Assembly: GCA_009773355.1 (NCBI GenBank) | Contig: WRPG01000007.1 | Coordinates: 62,001-126,000, forward strand | DNA from: Limisphaerales bacterium | GTDB lineage: Bacteria; Verrucomicrobiota; Verrucomicrobiia; Limisphaerales; SXTU01 | DNA length: 64,000 bases | Direction: 5' to 3' | Shown here: in pieces, positions 49,672-59,000 of the stretch | Layout: each line of letters opens with the position of its first letter | Position numbering within the stretch: the first letter of the stretch is position 1 | Made by a program: the position numbers and the translations under genes | The notes under the pieces: generated by a model | The model's input: the letters and a program-made list of their open reading frames with translations, nothing else | Database searches by the model: none | What the model was told of the DNA's origin: nothing

Positions 49672-51177
49672 TCACCGGCTGCGGCTGGCCTTGATCTTCC
49701 TAATGGCCGCTTCGGCGGCCTCGCGGACGAAGATGTGTTCGTCGGTCAGCATCCGCCGCAGCACGGGGAGCGCAGTTTTCGCCTGGCTGCCCAACAGGCC
49801 CAGCACCGTCGCCATGCGCGCGCGGACGCGCTCGGCGGGATCTTTCTCCGCCACCTCCATCAGCCGAGGAACCACGTCTTCATGACCGGCTCCGTGTTGT
49901 GCCAGGAGACCCAAGGCTCCCCATCGGGAATTTTCGGAAGGCGCGGTGAGCGTGGCGAGGATATGCGGCATGAAGAGCCGGGCGTCCCCGCTCAACCGGA
50001 GCACTGCGTAGGCCTGATGAAACTGCGCGGGCGCGTTGGTTTCGACCGAGTGCAGCGCACGCAACTGTGGCTCGGCCTCTGCCATCTCCATCCCGAGCGC
50101 GCCGACCGTGTGCGCCGCACCGGCCCGCACGCCGGGTTGCGGATGGGCCAGTGCCTCCAGCAGCGCGGACTTCACCAGCGGCGAGCGCGGGTGGAGGCGC
50201 ACGAGCGCACGCGCAGCCTCGCCGTGAAAGTGGTTCGGCAGCTTTAGCCCGCCATCGAGCGGCGTCCCGACTGAATTGCCGGCGTTGGTCGCACCAAGAC
50301 TTGCGACCAGTGCGGCCACCGCGATTTCAAAGTGGTTGGTCACATTGCCAAGGTAGGCGGCGGCATTGTTCGCGTTGGCGCCTGACTCGGAGACGCTGGC
50401 GCGGGCGAGGGCGAGCAGGGCGGAACGCTCGGTGAGCCCGTATTTCCCCAGCAGCCCCAAGGCGACGGAACGGACATTTTGGTTGGGGCTGGTGGTTGCC
50501 CGCACCAGTTCCGGCAACGCTTTGCGGGTGGCAATCGTCCAGTCTGCTCGTTGTGGCATGGCCCCGAAGAAAAAATCAGCCCGGGGACTCTTGGCCACTT
50601 CCAGAACCGCAAACAACGGCTCGGGCCGGTCTGAACCGATGGCAGCAAGGGTGTTGGCCGCCTGGTAGCGGAGCGACTCGTTGGACAGGTATATCGAAGT
50701 GAGACCGCCGGGCACGATGCGGTTGGGCAGCTTGACGAAACGCAGCGGTCCCCCTGGCGTCACCGAATTGGTTGGAGGCGTCACGAGCACGGAACACACG
50801 GCTGGAACGGCGGCTCCTGCCATCGGCCCGAGTTCGCCCAGCAATCCCATCGCGAGCAGCGCGTTTTCAGCCGTGGCCGGCGGTGGCGGGAGCTTGGTGC
50901 GCCAGGCTGGCTTCACCTTTTGCCAGAGCGTCACATACCAGCGCTCCGCCTGGCTGGATTGGGTGTGAAGCCGGTGGATGAGGAAGGGAACCGCATTGGT
51001 GCCCATCTGCCGAAATGCGGTGAGCGCGTTGGTGTCGCCGCCTCTGAACTGCTCGAACCACTCTGCCGCCGCAAGTCCGCGATAGGACGGCTCCGCAGGC
51101 TGAACCAGCGCCAACACTCCAACGCCTACCGCGAGTGCGAAGAACAAGCCAACCGCCGTCAACGCCATGCGCTTCAT
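49672..51177 (-). CDS. Membrane-anchored HEAT-repeat protein
   Basis: A 501-residue protein with one N-terminal hydrophobic segment (ALTAVGLFFALAVGVGVLAL), probably a signal anchor. The rest is helical repeats of the HEAT/PBS-lyase kind, for example NALLAMGLLGELGPMAGAAV, PELVRATTSPNQNVRSVALG, VRAGAAHTVGALGMEMAEAE and ARMATVLGLLGSQAKTALPV. Such proteins are protein-interaction scaffolds; no enzyme motif is present. The ATG at 51177 (MKRMALTAV) places the start directly before the hydrophobic segment. The stop is 2 bases from the family C element. Confidence 0.82.
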   Translation of the reverse strand: MKRMALTAVGLFFALAVGVGVLALVQPAEPSYRGLAAAEWFEQFRGGDTNALTAFRQMGTNAVPFLIHRLHTQSSQAERWYVTLWQKVKPAWRTKLPPPPATAENALLAMGLLGELGPMAGAAVPAVCSVLVTPPTNSVTPGGPLRFVKLPNRIVPGGLTSIYLSNESLRYQAANTLAAIGSDRPEPLFAVLEVAKSPRADFFFGAMPQRADWTIATRKALPELVRATTSPNQNVRSVALGLLGKYGLTERSALLALARASVSESGANANNAAAYLGNVTNHFEIAVAALVASLGATNAGNSVGTPLDGGLKLPNHFHGEAARALVRLHPRSPLVKSALLEALAHPQPGVRAGAAHTVGALGMEMAEAEPQLRALHSVETNAPAQFHQAYAVLRLSGDARLFMPHILATLTAPSENSRWGALGLLAQHGAGHEDVVPRLMEVAEKDPAERVRARMATVLGLLGSQAKTALPVLRRMLTDEHIFVREAAEAAIRKIKASRSR

Positions 51178-51187
51178 GGCGGGGCGG

Positions 51188-52459
51188 TTATTTCGCCGCC
51201 ACCGGCTGCGGCTGGGCCTTCTCCCACTCGGCCTTGGACACTTTCTTCGCCTGGTGCAGGAAGACGGAGAGGCCCTTCTTGTTGCCGGACACCACGTCAG
51301 GCAGCCCGTCGCCATTGATGTCGCCGGCGGTGATCTGCGTGCCGACGCCGGAGTTGTCATCAATCAGGTGCGGGATGAAGTCCACGGTCTTGTCCGCGCG
51401 GCGCTGGAGCTTGAACCAGTAGAGCACGGCGGGCGCGTTCGGCTCGGCGTCGCCGGCGGGGCCGTGCGCCCAGAAGCGCTTGCCGGTGACGAGGTCTTTC
51501 ACGCCGTCGCCGTCCATGTCCACGAGCGTCTGCGAGTGGAGCTGGCTGAACTTGATGCCGTAGCGGTTGTGCTCGGGCTTGTTGTTCATGATGAGGTGCT
51601 CACGGAACTTCACCGCGCCGCCTTCGCGCTGGCCCTCATACCAAGCAAGACCGTAGCCATGCGCGTCCCAGCTCGTGATGACATCGGCGAGGCCGTCGGC
51701 GTTCACGTCATAGACCAGCATCTGGCCGCCGCCGCGCAGGCCGGCGGGCGCGAAGGGCACGGCGTGAAACTGCCACTGCCCGCCGGCGCGGTAGTCCTTG
51801 GGCTGCTCCCACCAGCCGTCGCGGTCGAGAATGTCCGCGTGGCCGTCGCCGTTCACGTCGCCGAAGCCGTAGCCGTGCGTGTAGCGGAAGTATTTCTTCG
51901 CGTCGGTCGGCGAGATGGCCCAGAACTTCGCGGGCTTGGTCGGGTCTTTCCAGTCCAGTTCCGCGAAGCCGAGCTGGCCGCCGGTGTGGAAAATCAGCTC
52001 GGGCTTGCCGTCGCCGTTCATGTCGCCGAGCTGCGGCGACTCGTTGTCGGTCACGGCGAAGACGACGTGGCGCGGCCAGTGGCCGGCGACGCCCCTGGGG
52101 TTTTCATACCACGCGGTCTCCTTGCCCGGCCACGAATAGACCAGGATGTCCGGCCAGCCGTCGCTGTTGAAGTCGTGGGTGAAGGTGAGGAAGTAGTCGG
52201 AGTAGCCCTTCGCAGGGTCGTAGGGCTTGGCGGCGGGCGGCGTGTATTCCACGCGCTGCTTGAAGTCCGGCCCGAGGAAGAGAAACGGCCCGGCGACCAC
52301 GTCCTTCTTCCCGTCCTTGTTGAAGTCCGCGAAGTCCGCGCCCTCGCAGAGGAAGTTCGTGGTCACGAGGATTTTCTGGAACGAGTGCAGGGTGTAGTCG
52401 GCGGCAGACGCGGCGGAGAGCGACAGGCCGACGGCGAGACCGGTAAGGAGCTTGTTCAT
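51188..52459 (-). CDS. Exported FG-GAP/VCBS repeat protein
   Basis: A 423-residue exported protein with a signal peptide (LLTGLAVGLSLSAASA) and at least seven calcium-binding-type D-x-N/D-x-D-G loops: DFNKDGKKDV, DFNSDGWPDI, DMNGDGKPEL, DVNGDGHADI, DVNADGLADV, DMDGDGVKDL and DINGDGLPDV. This is an integrin-alpha-like FG-GAP propeller, probably extracellular. No catalytic domain is attached. It lies 10 bases upstream of the HEAT-repeat gene on the same strand, so the two may be co-expressed. Confidence 0.88.
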   Translation of the reverse strand: MNKLLTGLAVGLSLSAASAADYTLHSFQKILVTTNFLCEGADFADFNKDGKKDVVAGPFLFLGPDFKQRVEYTPPAAKPYDPAKGYSDYFLTFTHDFNSDGWPDILVYSWPGKETAWYENPRGVAGHWPRHVVFAVTDNESPQLGDMNGDGKPELIFHTGGQLGFAELDWKDPTKPAKFWAISPTDAKKYFRYTHGYGFGDVNGDGHADILDRDGWWEQPKDYRAGGQWQFHAVPFAPAGLRGGGQMLVYDVNADGLADVITSWDAHGYGLAWYEGQREGGAVKFREHLIMNNKPEHNRYGIKFSQLHSQTLVDMDGDGVKDLVTGKRFWAHGPAGDAEPNAPAVLYWFKLQRRADKTVDFIPHLIDDNSGVGTQITAGDINGDGLPDVVSGNKKGLSVFLHQAKKVSKAEWEKAQPQPVAAK

Positions 52460-52555
52460 GCGGACATCATTCGGCTTGCGGGCTGACGGGTCAAGCTGCG
52501 GAGTGCGTCGCGCTTTTCGCTGCCCAATCGCCCGCCAGCAGGTTAAGACTGCGCC

Positions 52556-53272
52556 ATGAAAATGTTCCTCACCCTCACCGTTGCATCCCTCACCGCCATC
52601 ATCGCTTCCGCCGCCGAGCCGGCCGGCTATTACAGCCGCACGATTTTCACCGACGACTTTTCTGCCAACGGCTTCGGCCCGCGCTGGGGCCACTACAAGA
52701 GCAGCAGCGTGGTGAAGGATGGCATCCTCATCGGCATCACCGCGCCGACCTCCGACCACTCCGCCGTGGACAACATCAGGTTCCCCGGCGAGCGCGACCT
52801 CGAGGTGTCGGTGAAGTTCCGCTTCACCAGCGGCAAGGCCAAGAGCTTCAACGTCTGGTTCGACGACAAGGATTACAAAGGCTCGCACGCCGGGCACATT
52901 TGCAGCGTCAGCGTCAGCCCGACGGCCGTGAACATCGCCGACGCCAAGACCGGTGGCTTCGACCTCACCGGCGGCCTCTACGATCGCAAGAAAGCCAACC
53001 AGCTCACCGACGCGGAGAAGAAGATGCTCGCAACGAAGGCCAAGCGCATCCCCACGACCGTGAGCCTCCAAGACTGGCACACCCTCGTCGTGCGGACGAA
53101 GGGTGCCGAAGTGAGCGTGCTGATTGACGGCAAGCTCATCGGCACGTTCGAGTCCGACGGCATCAACCACGCCACCAAATCCCTCGTGAGCCTTACCACG
53201 AACCCGGTGGACGTGCATTACGACGACTTCAGCCTCAAGGGCACCGGAGCCGGCAAAGTGGCGGCGAAGTAG
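52556..53272 (+). CDS. Exported DUF1080/LamG-like domain protein
   Basis: A 238-residue exported protein. A signal peptide (FLTLTVASLTAIIASA) is followed by a concanavalin-like jelly roll resembling the DUF1080/3-keto-disaccharide hydrolase or LamG fold: TIFTDDFSANGFGPRWGHY at the start, FNVWFDDKDYKGSHAGHI, SLQDWHTLVVRTKGAEVSVL and a closing VDVHYDDFSLKGTG. It is probably a carbohydrate-binding or -cleaving surface protein; the specific activity is not evident. A twin-arm element separates it from the next gene. Confidence 0.78.
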   Translation: MKMFLTLTVASLTAIIASAAEPAGYYSRTIFTDDFSANGFGPRWGHYKSSSVVKDGILIGITAPTSDHSAVDNIRFPGERDLEVSVKFRFTSGKAKSFNVWFDDKDYKGSHAGHICSVSVSPTAVNIADAKTGGFDLTGGLYDRKKANQLTDAEKKMLATKAKRIPTTVSLQDWHTLVVRTKGAEVSVLIDGKLIGTFESDGINHATKSLVSLTTNPVDVHYDDFSLKGTGAGKVAAK

Positions 53273-53284
53273 TGAAGCGCTGCC

Positions 53285-53365
53285 GTCAAGCGAATGGGGA
53301 CAGACGAATTGAACAAGACCATGAATCCCCGCCCGACTTCATTCGCTTGTCCCCATTCGTTTGAC
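53285..53365. repeat. Inverted repeat element, family N
   Basis: Arms at 53285-53309 and 53341-53365 share GCGAATGGGGACA and its inverse. The start codon of the next gene (53321) is in the spacer, and the right arm encodes residues 7-15 or so, just ahead of the twin-arginine motif. Confidence 0.85.
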
Positions 53366-54661
53366 ATTACCCGGCGGAAGTTCCTCTGCGCCACCGTGAC
53401 TGCTGGGGCTGGTTTCGCGGCTCTGTCTCCCGCGTTTGCCGCAACGCGCACTGCCGCAGCCGCAGCCGAGCAGGCGCACGCGGAGATTTGGCGGCGCTTC
53501 ATTGACCGGCATGGGGTGATGATTGACTTCGCGGCGATGGACGGCTCGGTGTCGCTGCCCACGCCGGAGGAGTGCCGCGCGGGGAAGCCCAACGCCCTCG
53601 GCTGGTGGAGTCCCATCGAGAACGGCCCGATGTTCAACGGCCTCTACATGGACGCCGCCGTGAACCGCTGGCGGCACACGCGCGCGGACGCCGATGCGGC
53701 GAAGGCCCGGCGCTTGATTGAGGGCCTGCTCCTACTCGCGTCGGTCAGCGAGGTGCGGGGCATGGTCGCGCGCGGTGTGAGCACCGATGGCAAAGCTCAT
53801 TATCCAATGGGCTCGAACGACCAAATGTCGCCGTGGTTCCTCGGCCTGTGGCGCTACCTCGACGCAGGCCTCGCCACGCCGACAGAACGCGCCCGCATCA
53901 CCGCCAAGCTCGTCGAGGTCGCGGACGCCATCGTGAAGCTGAACTGGGCCATTCCGGCGGAACCGCCCTTCAACAAGCGCGGCTCGTTCGCCGGATTCGA
54001 GTTCGACAGCGCCCCGCGCCTGCTCTTCGTCTGCAAGCTGATGCACGCCCTCACCGGCGACGCGCAGTGGGACACGCGTTATCGCACCGCGCTCGCCGAG
54101 ACGGGCGGCCCGGACAAGCTTACTCGGCTGCAAATCTGCGAGCACGGCATGGTCTTCCACTACGCCAGGTATCACTCGTGGACCTCCTGCACCTGCGTCG
54201 GCGCGGTGCGGGCCTTGTGGGAGATGGAAAAGGACGCGGCCACGCGCGCCGCGTATGCCCGCGGCCTGCAAGCCAGCGCCGACCTCGCGCTCAAGAGCCT
54301 GCCGTTGGCCGAGCGGTTCGACAACGCGGACACCAGCCGCTTCGAGATGAACTGGCGCGTGATGAACGCGCTGTGGAAGCCGCAGCAGACGGAGAAGGAG
54401 GCTCAAGACCTCGCCCACGCACAGTTGCGGGAGTTCCTGAAAGTCGCGCCACGCCGCGCGAAGGAAACCGAGTTCATCCGCGAGCCAACCGCCGCCGCGT
54501 GGGTCGTCACGTTGGCCCCGGACGCAACCGTCCTGAAGCAGCGCGCTCCCGCCGTCGAGCGCGTCATCGCGCACTACGACTACGCCAAGCTCTACTACTC
54601 GCAGTTTTTTTGGGTGGAAGCGGCTTGGTGGCGACTGACGAATGTCGCAAAGGGCCAATGA
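53321..54661 (+). CDS. Tat-exported protein of unknown function
   Basis: A 446-residue protein with a twin-arginine signal (ITRRKFLCATVTAGAGFAAL). The mature part is mostly helical with conserved-looking aromatic/acid clusters (NGPMFNGLYMDAAVNRWRHT, AHYPMGSNDQMSPWFLGLWR, CEHGMVFHYARYHSWTSCTC), suggestive of an alpha/alpha-toroid as in glycoside hydrolase or lyase families. I cannot assign a family with confidence. The region upstream of the Tat motif is encoded by a family N element, so the native n-region may have been replaced. Its stop overlaps the next start (ATGA). Confidence 0.75.
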   Translation: MNPRPTSFACPHSFDITRRKFLCATVTAGAGFAALSPAFAATRTAAAAAEQAHAEIWRRFIDRHGVMIDFAAMDGSVSLPTPEECRAGKPNALGWWSPIENGPMFNGLYMDAAVNRWRHTRADADAAKARRLIEGLLLLASVSEVRGMVARGVSTDGKAHYPMGSNDQMSPWFLGLWRYLDAGLATPTERARITAKLVEVADAIVKLNWAIPAEPPFNKRGSFAGFEFDSAPRLLFVCKLMHALTGDAQWDTRYRTALAETGGPDKLTRLQICEHGMVFHYARYHSWTSCTCVGAVRALWEMEKDAATRAAYARGLQASADLALKSLPLAERFDNADTSRFEMNWRVMNALWKPQQTEKEAQDLAHAQLREFLKVAPRRAKETEFIREPTAAAWVVTLAPDATVLKQRAPAVERVIAHYDYAKLYYSQFFWVEAAWWRLTNVAKGQ

Positions 54662-55722
54662 ACATGGAGAAGCATCATCGCCTTGTTGGAAAGGCCGTCG
54701 CTTTGAAAAAGGCGTGGATTTGTGCGGTTGTGATGGCCGGTTTCGGAAGACGTTTGGAGCAGAATCATTTTGAAGTTCCGAGCTACTCAGCGTGGGAGAA
54801 CAAGGCGTTGAAACGGCATGTCGATGAAATTGAGGACGATTTCAGGGATGTCGTGTGTCGGTTGCTGCACAGCAAGGATAGGATGCAGTTGCCTCGTCTC
54901 GCTGAATGGTTCGCCAGTCGCTATGATGGGTGGCGTGACACTCGCTTCGGCATCTACGAGATGGGTAGGGTTGGCGAAGTTGAGAATGCTATTGGCAGAT
55001 TGGCCTTCCGGGACTTCATGGATTGTCCTCCCTACGCTCAACTCCTCCTTCAAGGACTCAACGAGCCAGCACTACGGCATCCTGAGTATCACCTTGGTTC
55101 TGACCTTGCGCTCTTGTTCAACTTGTTCTTGGACAATGAAGCCATTCTTGCCGAGGCAGCCAAGCGGCGAGAGTTGCATTCCTCCGAGCATAGTCAGTCG
55201 TTGGGGCGGAGCGTCATTTTGACATGCTTTAACCTGCTTGAAGCCTTTGTGAGCGGACTGGCTGTTGCCTGGCTAATGGAGAATCCATCTGCCTCGGCAG
55301 AGATAGTCAAGCGGTTGGAGGATAAAAACCTCCCGCTCCGACGTCGGCTTATCGAACTTCCAGGCGTCATCGTTGGACGCCCGGGTGTAATCGACGGGAA
55401 AAAGCCCCCGATGGAACCACTACTTGGCGAGTGCAAAAGGCGGAGGGATTCATTCGTTCACTGTGAGCCTGGCTCAAAACCGACGAGCTGGGGCTACGTG
55501 AAGGAACATGAATTCCACTCGGTTGATGCGTTTGCGGTTCGCAAGACGCTGGAATTGACACTCGAAAGCATTTCGCTTGTTTGGAAAGTTGTTCACGGTC
55601 GTGAACGTCCGTCTTGGCTTCCTCAACTAAATACTGCCGGGCGATTCGAGCGAATCACCGTGGTCTTGACACCAGTCTCAAACAAACTTCCTGTTCGGAA
55701 TGCACCGACGCTTGCTACCTAG
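54658..55722 (+). CDS. Hypothetical protein with atypical composition, 354 aa
   Basis: A soluble, probably helical protein. It starts [20 protein letters not shown] and contains LARFSLAF-like but unassigned helices, a hydrophobic stretch [20 protein letters not shown] near residue 190, and C-terminal [20 protein letters not shown] recognise no family. The region is clearly lower in GC than its neighbours and uses A/T-ending codons freely, which suggests horizontal acquisition. Even so its ATG overlaps the preceding stop by 4 bases, as in a coupled operon. Confidence 0.65.
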   Translation: MNMEKHHRLVGKAVALKKAWICAVVMAGFGRRLEQNHFEVPSYSAWENKALKRHVDEIEDDFRDVVCRLLHSKDRMQLPRLAEWFASRYDGWRDTRFGIYEMGRVGEVENAIGRLAFRDFMDCPPYAQLLLQGLNEPALRHPEYHLGSDLALLFNLFLDNEAILAEAAKRRELHSSEHSQSLGRSVILTCFNLLEAFVSGLAVAWLMENPSASAEIVKRLEDKNLPLRRRLIELPGVIVGRPGVIDGKKPPMEPLLGECKRRRDSFVHCEPGSKPTSWGYVKEHEFHSVDAFAVRKTLELTLESISLVWKVVHGRERPSWLPQLNTAGRFERITVVLTPVSNKLPVRNAPTLAT

Positions 55723-55759
55723 CGCAGGGACGCATACCTGCTCCGAAATCACGCCTTCT

Positions 55760-57028
55760 ATGAAAACCATAAACCGCCGCCACTTCCTCCAAACCACCCT
55801 CACCGCCGCCCTCGCCGCCTCCGCGCGCGCTGCTGACAAACGCCCCGCGCGCCTATTGCTCCGCTCGTCGTGGCAGACGGTGAACATCGGGGACATCGCG
55901 CACACGCCGGGGGTGCTCGCGCTCATCGAGAAGCACCTGCCCGGCGTCGAGGTGCGGCTGTGGCCGAGCAAGGTGGACAACGGCGTCGAAGAGATGTTGC
56001 TCGCGCGCTTTCCGAAGCTGCGGCTCGTGAAAGGACCGGAGGCGCTCAAGGCCGCTTTCGCCGAGTGCGACTTTTTGCTGCACGGCTCCGGGCCGTCGCT
56101 CGTGGCGCAGAACGACGTGGCGCGCTGGGCCAAGGAAACCGGCAAGCCCTACGGCGTCTATGGCATCACGCTGCCGCTGCAAGGCTCCACGGCCACTTCG
56201 CCCGCGTCGGACAAGACCATCGCCGCGACGGTTGCGGTGTTGAGCGGCGCGAAGTTCGCCTACTTCCGCGATTCGAGGTCATTGGAGTTCGCGAAGCAGC
56301 GCGGTTGCACCAGCCCGGTGATGGAGTTCGGGCCAGACGGCGCGTTCGCCACGGACTTGCGCGACGACGCGAAGGCCACGGCCTTTCTCAAGGCGAACGG
56401 CCTGGAGGACGGCCAGTTCCTCTGCTGCATCCCGCGCCTGCGCTTCACGCCCTACTGGACCATTCACAAGGAGCGCGCGATGGACCCGGTGAAGCACGCA
56501 CGCAACGAGGCTTTGAAGGAGCAGGACCACGCGCCGCACCGACAGGCCATCATCGAGGTGTTGCGCCAGACGAAGCTCAAGGTGCTCATCTGCCCTGAGG
56601 ACCAGACGCAGATGGCCGTGGGCAAGGAGTTGCTCTACGACCCGCTGCCCGCCGACGTGAAGCCGCGCGCGGTGTGGCGGCCGAACTACTGGCTCACCGG
56701 CGAGGCCATCTCGGTTTACACGCGCAGCGCGGGGCTGTTCGGCAACGAGATGCACTCGCCCATCATGTGCGTGGGCAACGGCATCCCGGCCATCGTCTGC
56801 CGCTGGGCCGAGCAGACGACCAAGGGCCTCATGTGGCGCGACATCGGCCTCGGCGACTGGCTCTTCGACTTCGACCAAGAAGCCGACCGCGCGCGTCTCG
56901 TGCCCACCGTGCTGGCGATGGCGAAGGACCCGGCGGCGGCGAAGGCGAAGGCGGCGAAAGGCCGCGAGTTCGTGATGAACAAATTCGCCGCGAGCATGGC
57001 GGTGGTGAAGAGGCAGTTGCCGGGTTGA
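55760..57028 (+). CDS. Tat-exported polysaccharide pyruvyl transferase-like protein
   Basis: A 422-residue protein with a twin-arginine signal ([19 protein letters not shown]). It then resembles the polysaccharide pyruvyl transferase family: [20 protein letters not shown] as the GDI-type start, [45 protein letters not shown], and the late [20 protein letters not shown] with H-S-P. The family normally transfers pyruvate to surface glycans in the cytosol, so Tat export is unusual but is seen in planctomycete/verrucomicrobial homologues as far as I recall. The ATG at 55760 is required for the Tat signal. Confidence 0.82.
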   Translation: MKTINRRHFLQTTLTAALAASARAADKRPARLLLRSSWQTVNIGDIAHTPGVLALIEKHLPGVEVRLWPSKVDNGVEEMLLARFPKLRLVKGPEALKAAFAECDFLLHGSGPSLVAQNDVARWAKETGKPYGVYGITLPLQGSTATSPASDKTIAATVAVLSGAKFAYFRDSRSLEFAKQRGCTSPVMEFGPDGAFATDLRDDAKATAFLKANGLEDGQFLCCIPRLRFTPYWTIHKERAMDPVKHARNEALKEQDHAPHRQAIIEVLRQTKLKVLICPEDQTQMAVGKELLYDPLPADVKPRAVWRPNYWLTGEAISVYTRSAGLFGNEMHSPIMCVGNGIPAIVCRWAEQTTKGLMWRDIGLGDWLFDFDQEADRARLVPTVLAMAKDPAAAKAKAAKGREFVMNKFAASMAVVKRQLPG

Positions 57029-57065
57029 TTCGCCACAAATCTTTAACCGCAGCACAACACAACCC

Positions 57066-57461
57066 ATGAAAATCGCCGCCCATGTCGTCGCCGCCCTCTT
57101 CGGTGCCATGTTTCTTTTCGGAGGCTTCTTCTTTTTCTTCGGCACCATGCCGCCGGGGCCGCCGGAGGATTCTTTGCCCGGCAAGTTCATGGCCGCGTTC
57201 GGTCCGACCGGCTACATGGCCTTCGTGAAGGTGTGCGAAATCATCGGCGGCGCGCTCGTCGTGGTGCCCCAGACGCGCAACCTCGGCCTGCTCATCCTCG
57301 GCCCCATCGTCATCAACATCCTGTGCTTCCACGCGTTCGTGGCGAAGGGCGGCTGGGGTGGCGCGCACGCGTTCATCACGGTGGCCGCGCTGTTCCTCCT
57401 CTGGACGGAGCGCAAGGCCTTCGCTGTGCTGGTGAACCGCCCGCCTGAGCCGACACCGTAG
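57066..57461 (+). CDS. DoxX-like small membrane protein
   Basis: A 131-residue four-helix membrane protein of the DoxX/DoxD-like kind. Hydrophobic segments lie at about residues 4-26, 47-68, 73-93 and 100-117; MAFVKVCEIIGGALVVVPQT is the family-like second helix. Function is unknown; DoxX-like proteins are often linked to redox or quinone chemistry. The stop codon TAG at 57459-57461 is the TAG of a family C element's GTAG. Confidence 0.8.
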   Translation: MKIAAHVVAALFGAMFLFGGFFFFFGTMPPGPPEDSLPGKFMAAFGPTGYMAFVKVCEIIGGALVVVPQTRNLGLLILGPIVINILCFHAFVAKGGWGGAHAFITVAALFLLWTERKAFAVLVNRPPEPTP

Positions 57462-57735
57462 CTCGACATTCCAATGTCGAGACTCCCGTGTGTTGAGCCG
57501 GAGCGAAGCAGTGAAACTGAAGCGGTCCACTTAAACGCGGAGATGCAGAGGACGCAAAGTTCCGCAGAGCTGAGACCGGCGAAGCCCAGCAGATGGCGAC
57601 CGCTTTTGGATTGCCCAACCTCTGCGTTCCTCCGCGTTCTTTGCGCCTCTGCGTTGAAGCGATAGCCACCATCTGCCGCACCGCTCCGTATAGGCTGAGA
57701 GCGCTTCAGCACTCGACATTGGAATGTCGAGCTAC
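57458..57735. repeat. Family C twin-hairpin element enclosing a family I element
   Basis: This fills the gene-free stretch between the DoxX-like gene and nagB. Outer perfect arms (57458-57481 and 57712-57735) are GTAG followed by a 9-bp hairpin, CTCGACATT/AATGTCGAG around CC. Between them is a second inverted pair (about 57531-57569 and 57619-57659) rich in GCAGAGG, ACGCAAAG and CGCGGAG words, a diverged family I element. The first arm supplies the stop codon of the preceding gene. I see no coding sequence or RNA gene in the interval. Confidence 0.9.
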
Positions 57736-57801
57736 GCGCGCGGCGCTGCGGGCGTGATTTTCTAGTGGAGCCATCCGCATCCCTTGCGCCAAGCTCCCGC
57801 C

Positions 57802-58602
57802 GTGGAAGTCATCATCCAATCCACTCCCGAAGCCGCCGCCGGGCTGCTCGCGCGGCTCATCGCCCACGACCTGCACGCCAACCCGCGCCTCGTGCTCGGC
57901 CTCGCCACCGGCCGCACGATGGAGAGCGTCTATGACCGCCTCGCACGGATGCACCGCGAGGCCGGCCTGAGCTTCGCCGGCACGCGCACGTTCAACCTCG
58001 ACGAATACGTCGGCCTGCCGGCCAGCGACCCGCACTCGTATCGCCACTACATGCAGGAGCACCTGTTCCGGCATGTGGACGTGGACCTGCGCAACACCCA
58101 CCTCCCGCATGGCGACGCCCCCGACCTTGACGCCGAGTGCCGCCGCTACGAGGAACTCATCCGGCAGTGCGGCGGCATTGACCTCCAGCTCCTCGGCATC
58201 GGGCAGACCGGCCACATCGGCTTCAACGAGCCGCTCTCCGCGCTGCATTCGCGCACGCGGGTGAAGGCGCTTTCGCCCGTGACCGTCGCGCAAAACTCCT
58301 CGCTCTTCGCCGACCCGGCCAAGATGCCGCGCCGCGCCATCACGATGGGCGTGGGCACCATCCTCGAAGCCCGCCGCGTCGTGTTGCTGGCCACCGGCGC
58401 GGGCAAAGCGGAGATTATTGCCAAGGCCGTCGAAGGCCCCATCACCTCGATGATTTCCGCCACGGCGCTCCAGATGCACGCCCGCTGCACGGTCATCGTG
58501 GACGAAGCCGCCGCCGCGAGGCTGCAAGGCGTGGACTACTACCGCTGGATTTTCGCGAATGAACCGGAGTGGGAGGCGTATCGCGGCCCGACGAACGGCT
58601 AG
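57802..58602 (+). CDS. nagB: Glucosamine-6-phosphate deaminase
   Basis: A 266-residue enzyme converting glucosamine 6-phosphate to fructose 6-phosphate and ammonia. Family motifs in order: LVLGLATGRTMESVYDRL (phosphate loop), TFNLDEYVGL with the catalytic Asp, LLGIGQTGHIGFNEP with the His-Glu pair, and ITMGVGTILEARRVVLLATG. The GTG at 57802 (VEVIIQSTPEAAA) gives the normal start; a TTG at 57784 is possible. Its 3' end overlaps the convergent HEPN gene by 4 bases. Confidence 0.95.
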   Translation: MEVIIQSTPEAAAGLLARLIAHDLHANPRLVLGLATGRTMESVYDRLARMHREAGLSFAGTRTFNLDEYVGLPASDPHSYRHYMQEHLFRHVDVDLRNTHLPHGDAPDLDAECRRYEELIRQCGGIDLQLLGIGQTGHIGFNEPLSALHSRTRVKALSPVTVAQNSSLFADPAKMPRRAITMGVGTILEARRVVLLATGAGKAEIIAKAVEGPITSMISATALQMHARCTVIVDEAAAARLQGVDYYRWIFANEPEWEAYRGPTNG

Positions 58603-59000
58603 GTGGCGAGTCGCGCCTTCACTGCCGCCAGCAATTCCTCCACTCGTTGAAGCTGCCCGCGTAGCTTGGGCCAGTCCGGGTCTTCCAGATCGAAGCCGGG
58701 GTAGCGGTCAGTGAAGTAGGCTTGGGCGAGTTCGAGGCACGCGGACGCGGCGAGTGGTTCGAGTTCCGACTTCCATTCGACCATGCGGTCGTGCAGGCGG
58801 ACCAGATCGTGCGTCTTCTCCAACGGCCAGCCGAGGTGAATGAGTTCGGCTTTGATGATTTTCTCCAGCACTTCGGCGAGCTTGCTTCGGCACATCTCAA
58901 AGCTCAACTCGTGGGCGACGCCATGGCGCAGCAGTCCCATGTCCGACTCCACGATCAGCAGCCAGTCTGCCGGGTTGTTGCTGTCAGTTTTCCGCTGCAA
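58599..59000 (-). CDS. HEPN-domain protein
   Basis: A 133-residue helical protein with the layout of HEPN-domain proteins, many of which are RNA-targeting toxins or, when paired with MNT proteins, their targets. DWLLIVESDMGLLRHGV opens the first helix, CRSKLAEVLEKIIKAELIHL is the second, and YFTDRYPGFD near the C-terminus is the usual HEPN closing motif. It overlaps the MNT gene by 17 bases. The start is a TTG at 59000 (LQRKTDSNNPADW); a later start would remove the first helix. Confidence 0.8.
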   Translation of the reverse strand: MQRKTDSNNPADWLLIVESDMGLLRHGVAHELSFEMCRSKLAEVLEKIIKAELIHLGWPLEKTHDLVRLHDRMVEWKSELEPLAASACLELAQAYFTDRYPGFDLEDPDWPKLRGQLQRVEELLAAVKARLAT

